Part shown: one piece after another, positions 36,395 through 45,097 of the stretch | Layout: the number at the start of each line of letters is the position of its first letter | How positions within the stretch are numbered: the first letter of the stretch is position 1 | Origin: Lysobacter arenosi | GTDB taxonomy: Bacteria > Pseudomonadota > Gammaproteobacteria > Xanthomonadales > Xanthomonadaceae | Direction: 5' to 3' | Assembly: GCF_016613475.2 (NCBI RefSeq) | Contig: NZ_CP071517.1 | Span: 3,777,001-3,841,000, forward strand | DNA length: 64,000 bases | The notes under the pieces: generated by a model | What the model saw: the letters and a program-made list of their open reading frames with translations, nothing else | Database searches by the model: none | What the model was told of the DNA's origin: nothing | Program-made: the position numbers and the translations under genes

Positions 36395-37807
36395 ATGTTC
36401 GAGAACATCGTTGAGCAAGCATCCGTCCTGGTCGGAGACAGGAAGAAGGCCTCGCAGCTGGTAGGCATGCTGGTGGCGCTCATCTTCAACGAGAAGCGAG
36501 GCGGTCCAGGCGGTTTCGTCCAGGCGTTTCGCAACGCCAACCTCGGGCACCTGATCGCCACCTGGCTCGGTAGGGAAGCCAATTGCTCCATCAGCAGCAA
36601 CCAGCTCGAGTCGGTACTGGGTCCGGCATTGCTCGGCTCCATGGCATCGCGACTGGCGCTGACGCAGAGCACCACCCTGGATGCGACGGCGAAGATCCTG
36701 CCCGAAGTGGTGGGGGCGCTCGCTCGCAACGGGCAGATGGCGCACGGCGCGATCGTGCCGGAACCGCTGCGCGGCCTCGTGGATGGCATCGGTGATTTCG
36801 TCGGCACCCTGGGCCAGTGGGGTTGGGGCGGAGTCGCAGCAGGCACGGCGGCAGTGGCGGGCGGGATCCGGGTGGTGGATCGGACCGCGCAGACGCACTC
36901 CCAAGCGCCGCGCAAGCGAACCAGCGGATCGCTGATCTGGCTGCTGTTGCTGGCCGCATTCATCGGCACGTTGCTGCTTTACCTGGGTTACTCGAGGCAG
37001 CATGCGGCCAGCGCGCAGACGGAAGCCAGTGCCCCGGTGGCTGCGGTTGTCGCCGAGCAGGTCGCCCCCCGCTTCCAGATCGAGAATGTCGACGGCAAGG
37101 TCGCGGTCGACGGCCAGCTGGCCAGCGAGCCAGAAAGAACGCGCTTGATGGAAGCGCTGCGCACCACCTTCGGAGCCGGCAACCTCAAAGGCGACATCAC
37201 GGTGGATACGACCACCGCTCCGGCGCGCTGGATGGACAAGCTGATCGCACTGCTGCCGGAGCTCAAGCGCAGTGGCATCAAGCTCGGCTTCGATGGCGAC
37301 AAGCTGCATCTGGACACCTCGGCGCTGCCGGAGGACCAGCGGTTCGCGTTGTCGCAGAAGCTGCGTGCCGACTTCGCCGGCCTGCAGATCTCCGGGCTGT
37401 GGGACAAGGCGATGGCGGCGCTGTCGATGCTCAAGGGAGGCTTCACCTCCGATGACCTGGTGAAGGCCCTGAACCTGTCGACGATCTATTTCGAGACCGG
37501 CTCGAGCACGATCACCGGCGACAGCATGGAAACCCTGGTCAAGGCCGCCGAGGCGATCAAGGCCGCGCCTGCGGGCACGCGTATCGAGATCGGTGGCCAC
37601 ACCGACAACTCGGGCGACGCCAACATCAACATGGCCGTTTCCCTGGAACGCGCGCAGGCCGTGCAGGCCAAGCTGGTCGAGTTGGGCGTGGCCGCCGACA
37701 TGCTGGATGCGCGCGGATTCGGTCAGGACAAGCCGATCGCCGACAACGCCACCGAGGAAGGGCGCGCGCAGAACCGGCGCATTGAGTTCTCTGCGTTGAA
37801 GAACTGA
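36395..37807 (+). CDS. OmpA-family protein with N-terminal YidB-like domain
   Basis: About 470 residues in four parts. Residues 1–135 resemble the helical YidB/DUF937 type (FENIVEQAS, FNEKRGGPGGFVQAF, LGHLIATWLG). One membrane helix spans about 180–198. Residues 225–345 look like two BON-type repeats (FQIENVDGKVAVDGQL; IKLGFDGDKLHLDTSAL). Residues 361–470 are an OmpA peptidoglycan-binding domain with YFETGSSTI and GGHTDNSGD. The protein likely ties the inner membrane to peptidoglycan. The start is uncertain: GTG 36374 and ATG 36284 are also in frame. Confidence 0.78.
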   Translation: MFENIVEQASVLVGDRKKASQLVGMLVALIFNEKRGGPGGFVQAFRNANLGHLIATWLGREANCSISSNQLESVLGPALLGSMASRLALTQSTTLDATAKILPEVVGALARNGQMAHGAIVPEPLRGLVDGIGDFVGTLGQWGWGGVAAGTAAVAGGIRVVDRTAQTHSQAPRKRTSGSLIWLLLLAAFIGTLLLYLGYSRQHAASAQTEASAPVAAVVAEQVAPRFQIENVDGKVAVDGQLASEPERTRLMEALRTTFGAGNLKGDITVDTTTAPARWMDKLIALLPELKRSGIKLGFDGDKLHLDTSALPEDQRFALSQKLRADFAGLQISGLWDKAMAALSMLKGGFTSDDLVKALNLSTIYFETGSSTITGDSMETLVKAAEAIKAAPAGTRIEIGGHTDNSGDANINMAVSLERAQAVQAKLVELGVAADMLDARGFGQDKPIADNATEEGRAQNRRIEFSALKN

Positions 37808-37829
37808 GGGTTGCCTGGAGCAACGTCCA

Positions 37830-37856
37830 TGGATCCCCGCCTGCGCGGGGATGACG
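37830..37856. repeat. Dispersed intergenic palindromic repeat, copy 3 (inverted)
   Basis: The reverse complement matches copy 1 at 15–41 almost exactly, with arms CCCCGC/GCGGGG. It starts 23 bases after the OmpA-family gene and may end its transcript. Confidence 0.75.
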
Positions 37857-37922
37857 AACTAAAGCCGAAGACCAGGCAATGAAATGCCGAAGCGTCGTCC
37901 GCCGGGTCGGGGATTGCGCAGC

Positions 37923-37969
37923 AGTGGGCCATGGATGGCCCACGCCCCGCCTTCGGACAGGAAGTCCGA
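37923..37969. repeat. Two further palindromes upstream of GNAT gene
   Basis: GTGGGCCAT-gg-ATGGCCCAC (37923–37942) and TTCGGAC-aggaa-GTCCGAA (37951–37969) are perfect inverted repeats with 9- and 7-base-pair stems. With the repeat at 37830–37856 they fill much of the 286-base gap between the OmpA-family and GNAT genes. No gene is seen in that gap. Confidence 0.65.
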
Positions 37970-38093
37970 ATGAAGGGTCGGAGTAATCCCCGGCCCGGCG
38001 GACGGCGCCTTTTCGCAGACTGAAGCCGGACAAGCAACAGCACCAGCGACACAAGTAATGGTTCGCCACCGCCGCAACCGTTACCCTTGCGGC

Positions 38094-38675
38094 ATGTCCG
38101 CACCTCCCCACCGGCACGAATTTCGCGACGTGCGCCTGGCCGGTGACGGATTCGTGCTGCGGCCATGGCGCCGCGACGACCTCGAAGACCTGCTGGCGCA
38201 TGCCGATGATCCCGCCATCGTCCGCGGCCTCAGCGATCGCTTCCCGCACCCGTACACGCGCGAGGACGGCGAACGGTTCCTTGCCGGCGACGTGATCGAC
38301 CTGAGCGACCCCGTCTTCGCCATCGAAGTCGACGGCCACGCCTGCGGCGGCATCGGCGCCGCACCCGGCCAGGCCGACCGACGGCACTCCGCGCAGATGG
38401 GCTACTGGCTCGGCCAGGCCCTGTGGGGTCGCGGGATCATGACGCGCGTCGTGGCACTGTACGCACCATGGCTGATGCGCGAACTGGAGCTGTATCGCCT
38501 GCAGGCGACCGTGCTCGACAGCAACCCCGCGTCGGCGCGCGTGCTGCAGAAGAACGGATTCGAAGAAGAGGGCGCACAACGTTGCGCCGTGGTGAAGTTC
38601 GGCGTGGTGCATGACCTGCGCGTGTTCGCGAAGGTGAGCCCGCCAATGAGAAGGAACCAGACAGATGCGACATGA
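38094..38675 (+). CDS. GNAT family N-acetyltransferase (RimJ/RimL type)
   Basis: A 193-residue acetyltransferase using acetyl-CoA. Motifs are LRPWRRDDLEDLLAHADDP at the N-terminus, GYWLGQALWGRGIMTRVV (the CoA-binding region), and a late LDSNPASARVLQKNGFEEEG typical of the RimJ/RimL group. Substrate is unknown; relatives acetylate protein N-termini or small amines. The last 11 bases overlap the start of the TrmH methyltransferase gene in another frame, so they probably share a transcript. Confidence 0.9.
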   Translation: MSAPPHRHEFRDVRLAGDGFVLRPWRRDDLEDLLAHADDPAIVRGLSDRFPHPYTREDGERFLAGDVIDLSDPVFAIEVDGHACGGIGAAPGQADRRHSAQMGYWLGQALWGRGIMTRVVALYAPWLMRELELYRLQATVLDSNPASARVLQKNGFEEEGAQRCAVVKFGVVHDLRVFAKVSPPMRRNQTDAT

Positions 38676-39639
38676 TCCGCCAGGCAAGCCGCCGCGTGGT
38701 CCGCGGCAACCCCCCACCGGCCAGCCCGGCACTGGAGGGCCCGGCACTGGAGGACCCGGCACTGGAGGGCCATGGGGTCGCCCACCGCGCGATCGCGGCG
38801 ACGCCCCTCCGGAACGAGAGGCGCGACCGCCACGGGCGCCCTATGCACCACGCCCGGCCGAACCCTCGCACGAAGGCGATCACGAGCTGGGTCCATCGGC
38901 GCGCGAGCGTCGCAACGTCGAGCTGCGCCTGTACGGACTCAACGCCGTGCGCGCCGTCTTCGCCAAGCGACCGCAGGCGATCCGAAAGCTGTACCTGGCC
39001 GAGGCGCGCATCCCGGCAGTGCAGCCGATCCTGAAATGGTGCGTCGCCAACCGCGTCGGCTACCGCGTAGTCGACGAGGAAGACCTGCACAAGCTCGCCG
39101 CCAGCACCCACCACGAAGGCGTCGTCGCCGACGTGCTGCGCGAGGAACCGCTGGCATTGTCGAACTGGCTGCGTGACCTGCCGGCAGGTCCGCAATGCGC
39201 GATCTGGCTCGACGGCGTCGGCAACCCGCACAACTTCGGCGCGATCCTGCGCTCGGCCGCGCATTTCGGCGTCGGCGCGATCCTGCTGCCGAAGCATTCG
39301 ACCCTGACGCTGTCGGGCGCGGCGGCACGCGTCGCCGAAGGCGGCGCCGAGGTCGTGCCGATGGTGCGCCTGGGCCGCACCGACAACGCCATCGCGCAAC
39401 TGCGCAGCACCGGCTTCACCCTCGCCGCCACGGTCGTGCAGGGCGGCAGCGACCTGTTCTCGGCACCGCTGCCGCAGCGCGTGATCTACGTGCTCGGTGC
39501 GGAAGGCGAGGGCATGGATCGCGAGCTGGCCGCGGCCTGCGACCTGCGCCTTTCGATTCCGGGAACGGGTGCGGTCGAGAGCCTCAATGTCGCAGCGGCT
39601 GCGGCTGTGCTCCTGGCGAGCTGGCGCGCGCGCAGCTGA
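38665..39639 (+). CDS. TrmH/SpoU family rRNA or tRNA 2'-O-methyltransferase
   Basis: A 324-residue SPOUT enzyme that uses S-adenosylmethionine to methylate ribose in RNA. The first 75 residues are disordered and Pro/Gly-rich, with a PGTGG triple repeat. Next come a substrate-binding domain (RLYGLNAVRAVFAKRP) and the knotted catalytic domain with motif 1 LDGVGNPHNFGAILRSAAHF, motif 2 VLGAEGEGMDREL and motif 3 SIPGTGAVESLNVAAAAAV. Closest named relative is RlmB/TrmH; the target nucleotide is not predictable. It starts inside the GNAT gene. Confidence 0.92.
   Translation: MRHDPPGKPPRGPRQPPTGQPGTGGPGTGGPGTGGPWGRPPRDRGDAPPEREARPPRAPYAPRPAEPSHEGDHELGPSARERRNVELRLYGLNAVRAVFAKRPQAIRKLYLAEARIPAVQPILKWCVANRVGYRVVDEEDLHKLAASTHHEGVVADVLREEPLALSNWLRDLPAGPQCAIWLDGVGNPHNFGAILRSAAHFGVGAILLPKHSTLTLSGAAARVAEGGAEVVPMVRLGRTDNAIAQLRSTGFTLAATVVQGGSDLFSAPLPQRVIYVLGAEGEGMDRELAAACDLRLSIPGTGAVESLNVAAAAAVLLASWRARS
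38725..38769 (+). repeat. 15-base tandem repeat x3 inside TrmH-family gene
   Basis: The unit CCCGGCACTGGAGGG (third-position G/A change in copy two) occurs three times in a row and encodes PGTGG three times in the disordered N-terminus. Being a multiple of three, copy-number change would not break the frame. Confidence 0.85.
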
Positions 39640-39729
39640 CCTGCGCCGTACCATTGCAACCCTCGCGACGCTGATCGTATCCCTTGGCTCAAGGTCGGCG
39701 TATCACGCCGACTTTTCCAGGGAGAGTTC

Positions 39730-40845
39730 ATGATCAAGAGATCGTTTGCGTTCGTGGCCCTGATGGCCGCATGCCTGTCCGCGCAGGCGCAGGAATGTCC
39801 GGACCGCTCGTCCTACGAGCCGTCGCGGGAAATCATCGCCGACATGCAGCACATCGTGGCGCCGGGCGGTGTGCAGGAGTCCTACAAGACCCGCATCGGC
39901 GGCATCGAGCAGTGGCTCAACGTGCGCGGCCAGGACCGCGGCAACCCGATGATCCTGTTCGTCCACGGCGGCCCGGCGGCACCGATCACGCCGACCGCCT
40001 GGCAGTTCCAGCGGCCGATGGAGGAGTACTTCACGGTCGTCAACTGGGACCAGCGCGGCGCCGGCAAGACCTACAACGAGACCACGCCGCCGGAGTCCAT
40101 CGGCGACAGCATCCACATCCCGCGCTACGTCGACGACGCGATCGAGGTCGCCGAGTACCTGCGCAAGCGCTACCACAAGGACAAGCTGATCCTGGTCGGC
40201 CACAGCTGGGGCACGATCGTCGCCATGGGTGCCGCGCTCAAGCGTCCGGACCTGTTCCATGCCTACGTCGGCATCGGCCAGGTCATCAACACGCGCGACA
40301 ACGAGCGCATCAGCTACGACTATGGCGTCGAGCAGGCGAAGGCGCACAAGAACGAAGAGGCGATGCGTGAGCTGGCATCGATCGCGCCGTACCCGGGCAA
40401 CACGCCGATCACCCGCGACCGCATCATCCTCGCGCGCAAGTGGCCGCAGTTCTACGGTGGCCTGACCGCGTTCCGCGAGGACTCCAACTACTACTACCGC
40501 GGCCCGCGCCTGTCGCCCGACTACAACGATCAGGACCGTTGCGCGATCAACCTGGGCAGCATCTTCAGCCTCGGCCGGTTGCTGCCGGAATTCCTCGAGG
40601 TCGACTTCAAGGGCGTGCGTTCGTTCCCGATCCCGGTGGTGATGTTCATGGGGCGCCACGACTACACCACGCCGTCGCAACCGACCGAAGCCTGGTTGCG
40701 TCAGCTCAAGGCGCCCTACAAGCAGGGCGTCTGGTTCGAGCGTTCCGCCCACATGATGCCGTGGGAGGAACCGGGCAAGACCCTCGCCAGCCTGCTGCAG
40801 TACGTGCGGCCTCTGGCGACCGGCGAGACGCCGCCGCGCCGCTGA
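39730..40845 (+). CDS. Secreted alpha/beta hydrolase (S33-like)
   Basis: A 371-residue alpha/beta hydrolase with a signal peptide ending LSAQAQ. The oxyanion segment is FVHGGPAAP, followed by NWDQRGAGKTY and the nucleophile elbow GHSWG. The acid is likely in GRHDYTTP and the His in ERSAHMMPWEEP. The HGGP and DQRGAGKS-type motifs are those of the prolyl iminopeptidase (S33) group, so it may cut N-terminal residues from peptides in the periplasm. It converges with the serine hydrolase gene and resembles the cytosolic iminopeptidase encoded at 43339. Confidence 0.88.
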   Translation: MIKRSFAFVALMAACLSAQAQECPDRSSYEPSREIIADMQHIVAPGGVQESYKTRIGGIEQWLNVRGQDRGNPMILFVHGGPAAPITPTAWQFQRPMEEYFTVVNWDQRGAGKTYNETTPPESIGDSIHIPRYVDDAIEVAEYLRKRYHKDKLILVGHSWGTIVAMGAALKRPDLFHAYVGIGQVINTRDNERISYDYGVEQAKAHKNEEAMRELASIAPYPGNTPITRDRIILARKWPQFYGGLTAFREDSNYYYRGPRLSPDYNDQDRCAINLGSIFSLGRLLPEFLEVDFKGVRSFPIPVVMFMGRHDYTTPSQPTEAWLRQLKAPYKQGVWFERSAHMMPWEEPGKTLASLLQYVRPLATGETPPRR

Positions 40846-40855
40846 CGTCGGACCG

Positions 40856-42086
40856 TCAGGGTGCCTGCGGCGTGGCTCGCCGCGCCGCGAGCACCTTGCC
40901 GATGAACTGGTCGAGCGCATCGCCGCGGTCGATCCATCGCACCACGATCAGCAGGTCATTGTCGCGGTCGATGTAGACGATGTTCTGGCCGTTGCCACGG
41001 AAGGTGACGCTGCTGGCCGGTGCCGACGGCAGTGACTTGCGGCCGGTGTTGAGGGTCCAGTTGCAGTAGCCGTAGTCGTCCTTGTCCGCGCCCGGCGTGC
41101 GCGCCTTGGCGATCCATTGCGACGAGACGATCTGCCGGTCCTGCCAACGACCGTCGCGCAGGAACAGGTAACCGAAGCGGGCCAGGTCCCAGCTGTCGAT
41201 GAACATGCCGCCGCCCCAGTGGCCGCCGCCGGAGACCGACTGCATCTGCTGCCCGTCGAGTTCGATCCACGAATTGCGGTAGCCGTACCAGCGCCAGCGG
41301 TTGCTGGCACCGATCGGGTCCATGACGCGCTCGCGCAGCACTTGCGGCAGCGGCTGCCGCCACACTTGCAGCGCCGCCAACGCGAGCACGTTCACGCGCA
41401 CGTCGTTGTACATGTAGTGGCTGCCCGGCGCATGGCGCGCGCGCTGCGGCCATTGCTCCTGCGGACCGGACGGCCGGTCGGCCCAGTCCGGTTTGCCCCA
41501 CAGCGTGCCTTCCCAGTCGCTGGTCTGGCGCAGCAGGTGCTCCCAGGTGATGGGCGCGTTGTGTTCCGACTTGAACAGGTCGATGTCGCCGGGCGTGACG
41601 TTGCGAGGCATGTAGCCGGCAACGCGATCGTTGGTGTCGGCTATGCGGCCGTCCTGCCAGGGCCAGCCCGACCACGGTGCTGAGGAAGGACTTGGTGACG
41701 CTGTGGCTCATGTCGACACTGCGGGTGTCGCCGAACTCGGCGATCACGCGGCCGCGGTGGACGATCAGGCCATTGATGCCGGCGCGTTCCGCGGTCGGCC
41801 CGATCAGCCCGCCGAAGTGCGGTTCCCTGCTGCCGAAGCTCTGGGTCAGCGATTTCGCCTGGTCGCGCGGCTCCGGCGCTTCATGTGCCTGGGCGAAGGC
41901 GATGGCCTGCTGCAGGCGCTGCGGATCGAAGCCGGCCTGCGCCGGGGTCATCCGCTCCCAGTCACCGCGAGGTGGGTAGTAGGTAGATGCGCTCTCGCCG
42001 GCAGCAGCGACAAACGACACCAGCAGCAACAGCAGGCCCAGTGCGCGCAGGCGAAGGTGCTGGGAGAAGTCGGGCTTGGTGGGCAT
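40856..42086 (-). pseudogene. Beta-lactamase-family serine hydrolase, apparent frameshift
   Basis: Two overlapping frames together encode one class C beta-lactamase-fold (S12-like) hydrolase of about 409 residues. The first frame has a signal peptide, then NGLIVHRGRVIAEFG and the active-site SVTK within SHSVTKSFLSTVVGLA. The frame then goes wrong at a CCC run (plus strand GGG, 41660–41662). The second frame resumes WQDGRIADTND, then YMYNDVRVN (the YxN motif), GGHWGGGMF and RDNDLLIVV. Removing one base restores a continuous protein (1230 bases). Either a recent mutation or a sequencing error; the rest shows no decay. Confidence 0.82.
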
Positions 42087-42245
42087 GTGTCGTCGACGTG
42101 GCGCGGGCGGTCGCCGGAGGATAGCGGACGCACCCGGTCCCAAGCCCCGGCCATCGGTCACGCCGACTTAACTTTTCTGGTGCAATCGTCCGCTGACACT
42201 GGAGCGCCCCGGCAACCGGAGCGACGCAGGTGCGGAGGGGACAAC

Positions 42246-43352
42246 ATGAAACTCAAGCGCGTGGCAGGCTTCGGCGCTGTCGTCGTGGTGCTTGCGATGC
42301 TGGCGTTCCTGGTCGCCTGGTGGCGTTCGGACAACGCCTGCAGTGATCCGGTGGCGATGCCGGTGCATCCGATGAAGGCGGTCACCTACTGCGATTACGG
42401 CACCGCCGATACGCTGCGCTATGGCGAAGTCGAGCGGCCGACCCCGGCCGACGATGAAGTGCTGGTGCGCGTGCGCAATGCCGCGGTCAACCCGCTCGAC
42501 TGGCACTACATGCGCGGAACACCTTATCTGATGCGCATGGGCACCGGCCTGCGTCGACCGGAAGTGATCCGGCTGGGTGTCGATTACTCCGGAACGGTCG
42601 AAGCGGTTGGCAAGGGCGTCACCCGCTTCAAACCCGGCGACGAGGTGTTCGGTGGCCGCACCGGCGCCTTCGCCCAGTACGTCGTGGTCAAACAGGATCG
42701 CGCGATCGTCGCCAAGCCGGCCAACCTCGGCTTCGAGCAGGCGGCCGGCGTGCCGATCGCCGCGATCACCGCCCTGCAAGGCCTTCGTGACGGCGGCAAG
42801 TTGAAGGCCGGGCAGAGCGTGCTGATCAATGGTGCCTCGGGCGGGGTCGGCACGTTTGCCGTGCAGATCGCCAAGACGATGGGAGCCAACGTCACCGGCG
42901 TGTGCAGCACGCGCAATGTCGCGCTGGTGCGGTCGCTCGGTGCCGACCAGGTGATCGACTACAAGACCAGCGATTACACCCAGGGAACGCAGAAGTACGA
43001 CGTGATCCTCGACAACGTCGGCAACCGCTCCCTTGCCGAGAACCGGCGCGTGCTCAAGCCCGATGGCCATTACGTGCTGATCGGCGGCGGCGGGCCCGAC
43101 GACGGTCGCTGGGTCGGGCCGATGATCAAGCCGGTCGGGGCCGCGGTGACGTCATGGTTCGTGTCGCAGAAGATGGGCATGGTGCTGGCCGAGCTCAACC
43201 AGAAGGACCTGACCGTCCTCGCCGACCTGATGGCGGCTGGCAAGGTCACGCCGGTGATCGATCGCACCTATCCGCTGGCGGAATTGCCCGACGCGATCCG
43301 TTATCTGGAAACCGGTCGCGCCCGCGGCAAGGTGATCATCATGGTGCCGTGA
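42246..43352 (+). CDS. NAD(P)-dependent MDR oxidoreductase, membrane-anchored
   Basis: A 368-residue medium-chain dehydrogenase/reductase of the zinc-free quinone-oxidoreductase type. An N-terminal hydrophobic segment (about residues 6–26) is a signal anchor, unusual for this family. The catalytic part includes NAAVNPLDWHYMRG, LGVDYSGTVEAVG, the nucleotide motif INGASGGVGTFAVQIAK and DVILDNVG. It lacks the GHE zinc motif. GGAGG lies just before the ATG. It converges with the prolyl iminopeptidase gene, the two stops overlapping by 14 bases. Likely an alkenal or quinone reductase; substrate unknown. Confidence 0.9.
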   Translation: MKLKRVAGFGAVVVVLAMLAFLVAWWRSDNACSDPVAMPVHPMKAVTYCDYGTADTLRYGEVERPTPADDEVLVRVRNAAVNPLDWHYMRGTPYLMRMGTGLRRPEVIRLGVDYSGTVEAVGKGVTRFKPGDEVFGGRTGAFAQYVVVKQDRAIVAKPANLGFEQAAGVPIAAITALQGLRDGGKLKAGQSVLINGASGGVGTFAVQIAKTMGANVTGVCSTRNVALVRSLGADQVIDYKTSDYTQGTQKYDVILDNVGNRSLAENRRVLKPDGHYVLIGGGGPDDGRWVGPMIKPVGAAVTSWFVSQKMGMVLAELNQKDLTVLADLMAAGKVTPVIDRTYPLAELPDAIRYLETGRARGKVIIMVP

Positions 43353-44319
43353 TCGTCGCGCGCTGCGTCGACGTCGACGTTGCCAGCGCATCGGTGGCCT
43401 CCACCAGCGCATCGACGATCGCGGGATCCGCGGCGCTGTGCCCGGCCAGCACGATCCGCAGCCGCGCCTGCGGCCACGCCGCGGCGAGGTCGCACGCCGC
43501 ACGCACCGGGCAGATGATGTCGTAGCGGCCATGCACGATCGTGGCCGGAATATGGCGGATGAGGTCGACGTCGCGCAGCAGCTGGTCGTGTTCGAGGAAC
43601 ATGCCGTGGCGGAAGTAGTGCGCCTCGGCGCGGGCCACGGCCAGGGCCACCTGCGGGTCGGCGAAATTGCCCGGTTCGTCGGGGTCATGCAGCAGCGTGG
43701 TGCTGCCGCCTTCCCAATGCCCCCACGCATGCGCCGCGGCCAGGCGCGTCGCCTCGTCCTCGCTGTCGAGGCGGCGCCAGTAGGCTTCGATCATGTCGCC
43801 GCGCTCGGGTTCCGGAATGTACGACAGGTAGTGCGCCCAGCGCTCGGGAAAGATCTGCGACGCGCCGCCGTCGAGTTCGTTGAACCAGCGCAGCTCATAG
43901 GAACGGCCCAGGAAGATGCCGCGCAATATGAGGCCGGTTACGCGGTCGGGATGCGACTGCGCATAGGCCAGCGCCAGCGTCGATCCCCAGGAGCCGCCGA
44001 ACACGGCCCAGCGCTCGATGCCCAGGTACTCGCGGATCGTTTCGATGTCGGCCACCAGGTGCCAGGTGGTATTGCCACGCAGCTCCGCGTGCGGCGTCGA
44101 CTTGCCCGCGCCACGCTGGTCGAACAGCACGATCCGGTATTTGGCCGGATCGAAGAAGCGGCGATGGTAGGGCGAGACGCCCGCGCCCGGACCACCGTGC
44201 AGGAACACCACCGGAATGCCGTCGCGATTGCCGCATTCCTCGACGTGCAGCTCGTGGATCGGGTCCACGGCGAGACGGAAGCTGCGGTAGGGCTCGATCT
44301 CCGGATACAGGTCGCGCAC
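43339..44319 (-). CDS. pip: Prolyl iminopeptidase
   Basis: A 326-residue cytosolic S33 peptidase that removes N-terminal proline. Motifs are the start RDLYPEIEPYRSF, VVFLHGGPGAGVSP, LFDQRGAGKSTPHA, the nucleophile GGSWGSTLAL, and GRYDIICPV with the acid residue; the His is in LAGHSAADP. The GTG at 44319 is used because AGGA lies eight bases upstream and homologues begin with this segment; an ATG 21 codons upstream is less likely. Its last codons overlap the convergent MDR gene. Confidence 0.93.
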   Translation of the reverse strand: MRDLYPEIEPYRSFRLAVDPIHELHVEECGNRDGIPVVFLHGGPGAGVSPYHRRFFDPAKYRIVLFDQRGAGKSTPHAELRGNTTWHLVADIETIREYLGIERWAVFGGSWGSTLALAYAQSHPDRVTGLILRGIFLGRSYELRWFNELDGGASQIFPERWAHYLSYIPEPERGDMIEAYWRRLDSEDEATRLAAAHAWGHWEGGSTTLLHDPDEPGNFADPQVALAVARAEAHYFRHGMFLEHDQLLRDVDLIRHIPATIVHGRYDIICPVRAACDLAAAWPQARLRIVLAGHSAADPAIVDALVEATDALATSTSTQRATITAP

Positions 44320-44398
44320 GGTCGGGGTCCTGGTTGATCGCACCCCCGAAGTCTTGCATGCGCGCCCGGGCTTCGCACCCAAACCGCACTCGTCACCG

Positions 44399-44875
44399 TC
44401 AGTGCTGTTCGCGCGAAGGTTCCGGCCCGGCTTCGGGCAGGGTCGCGAAGATGTCGGAGGCCGTGCTCTCGTCTGCCGCCTGCGCGAACGGTTGGCCCAG
44501 CGTCTGGCTTGGGTACTCGCCGAAAAGCTCGTGGTACTCCGAGGCCATGCGGCCGCCGTGCGCGTATCCGAAGCGCGCGGAGATCGCCGCCACCGTGGTG
44601 TCGTAGGGGCTGGCGCGTTCGAGTGCGTCGTGCAGCATCTGCAAGCGTCGCAGGCGCAGGTAGCGGCTCGGACCGAGGTCGAACTGTTCCTTGATGATGG
44701 TGCGCAGCGTGCGTTCGCTGATGCCGGTCACCCGGCACAGGTCGGCCAGGCGCAACGGCCAATGCTGCTGGTCAATGAGTTCGAGCACCCGCGAGACCGT
44801 GGCGACCCGGGATGTCCTCGGCCTGCCGCGAACAGCGTGCTCCCGCGGCGACGCTTCGATCGTTGGAGTTCTCAT
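44399..44875 (-). CDS. AraC-type DNA-binding regulator, short form
   Basis: A 158-residue protein that is essentially one AraC/XylS DNA-binding domain (about residues 28–130), with two helix-turn-helices: LADLCRVTGISERTLRTII and TVAAISARFGYAHGGRMASEY, followed by FGEYPSQTLG. There is no N-terminal ligand domain, unlike standard 250–300-residue members. It lies 79 bases upstream of pip on the same strand. Targets are unknown. Confidence 0.87.
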   Translation of the reverse strand: MRTPTIEASPREHAVRGRPRTSRVATVSRVLELIDQQHWPLRLADLCRVTGISERTLRTIIKEQFDLGPSRYLRLRRLQMLHDALERASPYDTTVAAISARFGYAHGGRMASEYHELFGEYPSQTLGQPFAQAADESTASDIFATLPEAGPEPSREQH

Positions 44876-45050
44876 CGAGATGCTCCGATCGCTTCATCCT
44901 GTCCGGAAAGACGCGTGGAGTCTGCACCCGCGAAATCGCAGCGTCATTAGCACGACGTGGCGAACTGTCGCTTCGGTCGGCTGAATGCGTGGCCACGGCG
45001 TCCCAGCCGACGAGCGGCGGGTGCCGTTGACGCAGGGATTACTTCGGCAT

Positions 45051-45078
45051 CACGAGCGGTGCACATGCACCGCTCGTG
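45051..45078. terminator. Strong hairpin after M28 peptidase gene
   Basis: CACGAGCGGTGCA-ca-TGCACCGCTCGTG is a perfect 13-base-pair inverted repeat 20 bases downstream of the M28 peptidase stop (minus strand). No T run follows on either strand, so it is either a Rho-assisted terminator or a structural repeat. The rest of the gap 44876–45097 holds nothing recognisable. Confidence 0.45.
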
Positions 45079-45097
45079 GTCGATGCCATTGCGGCAA

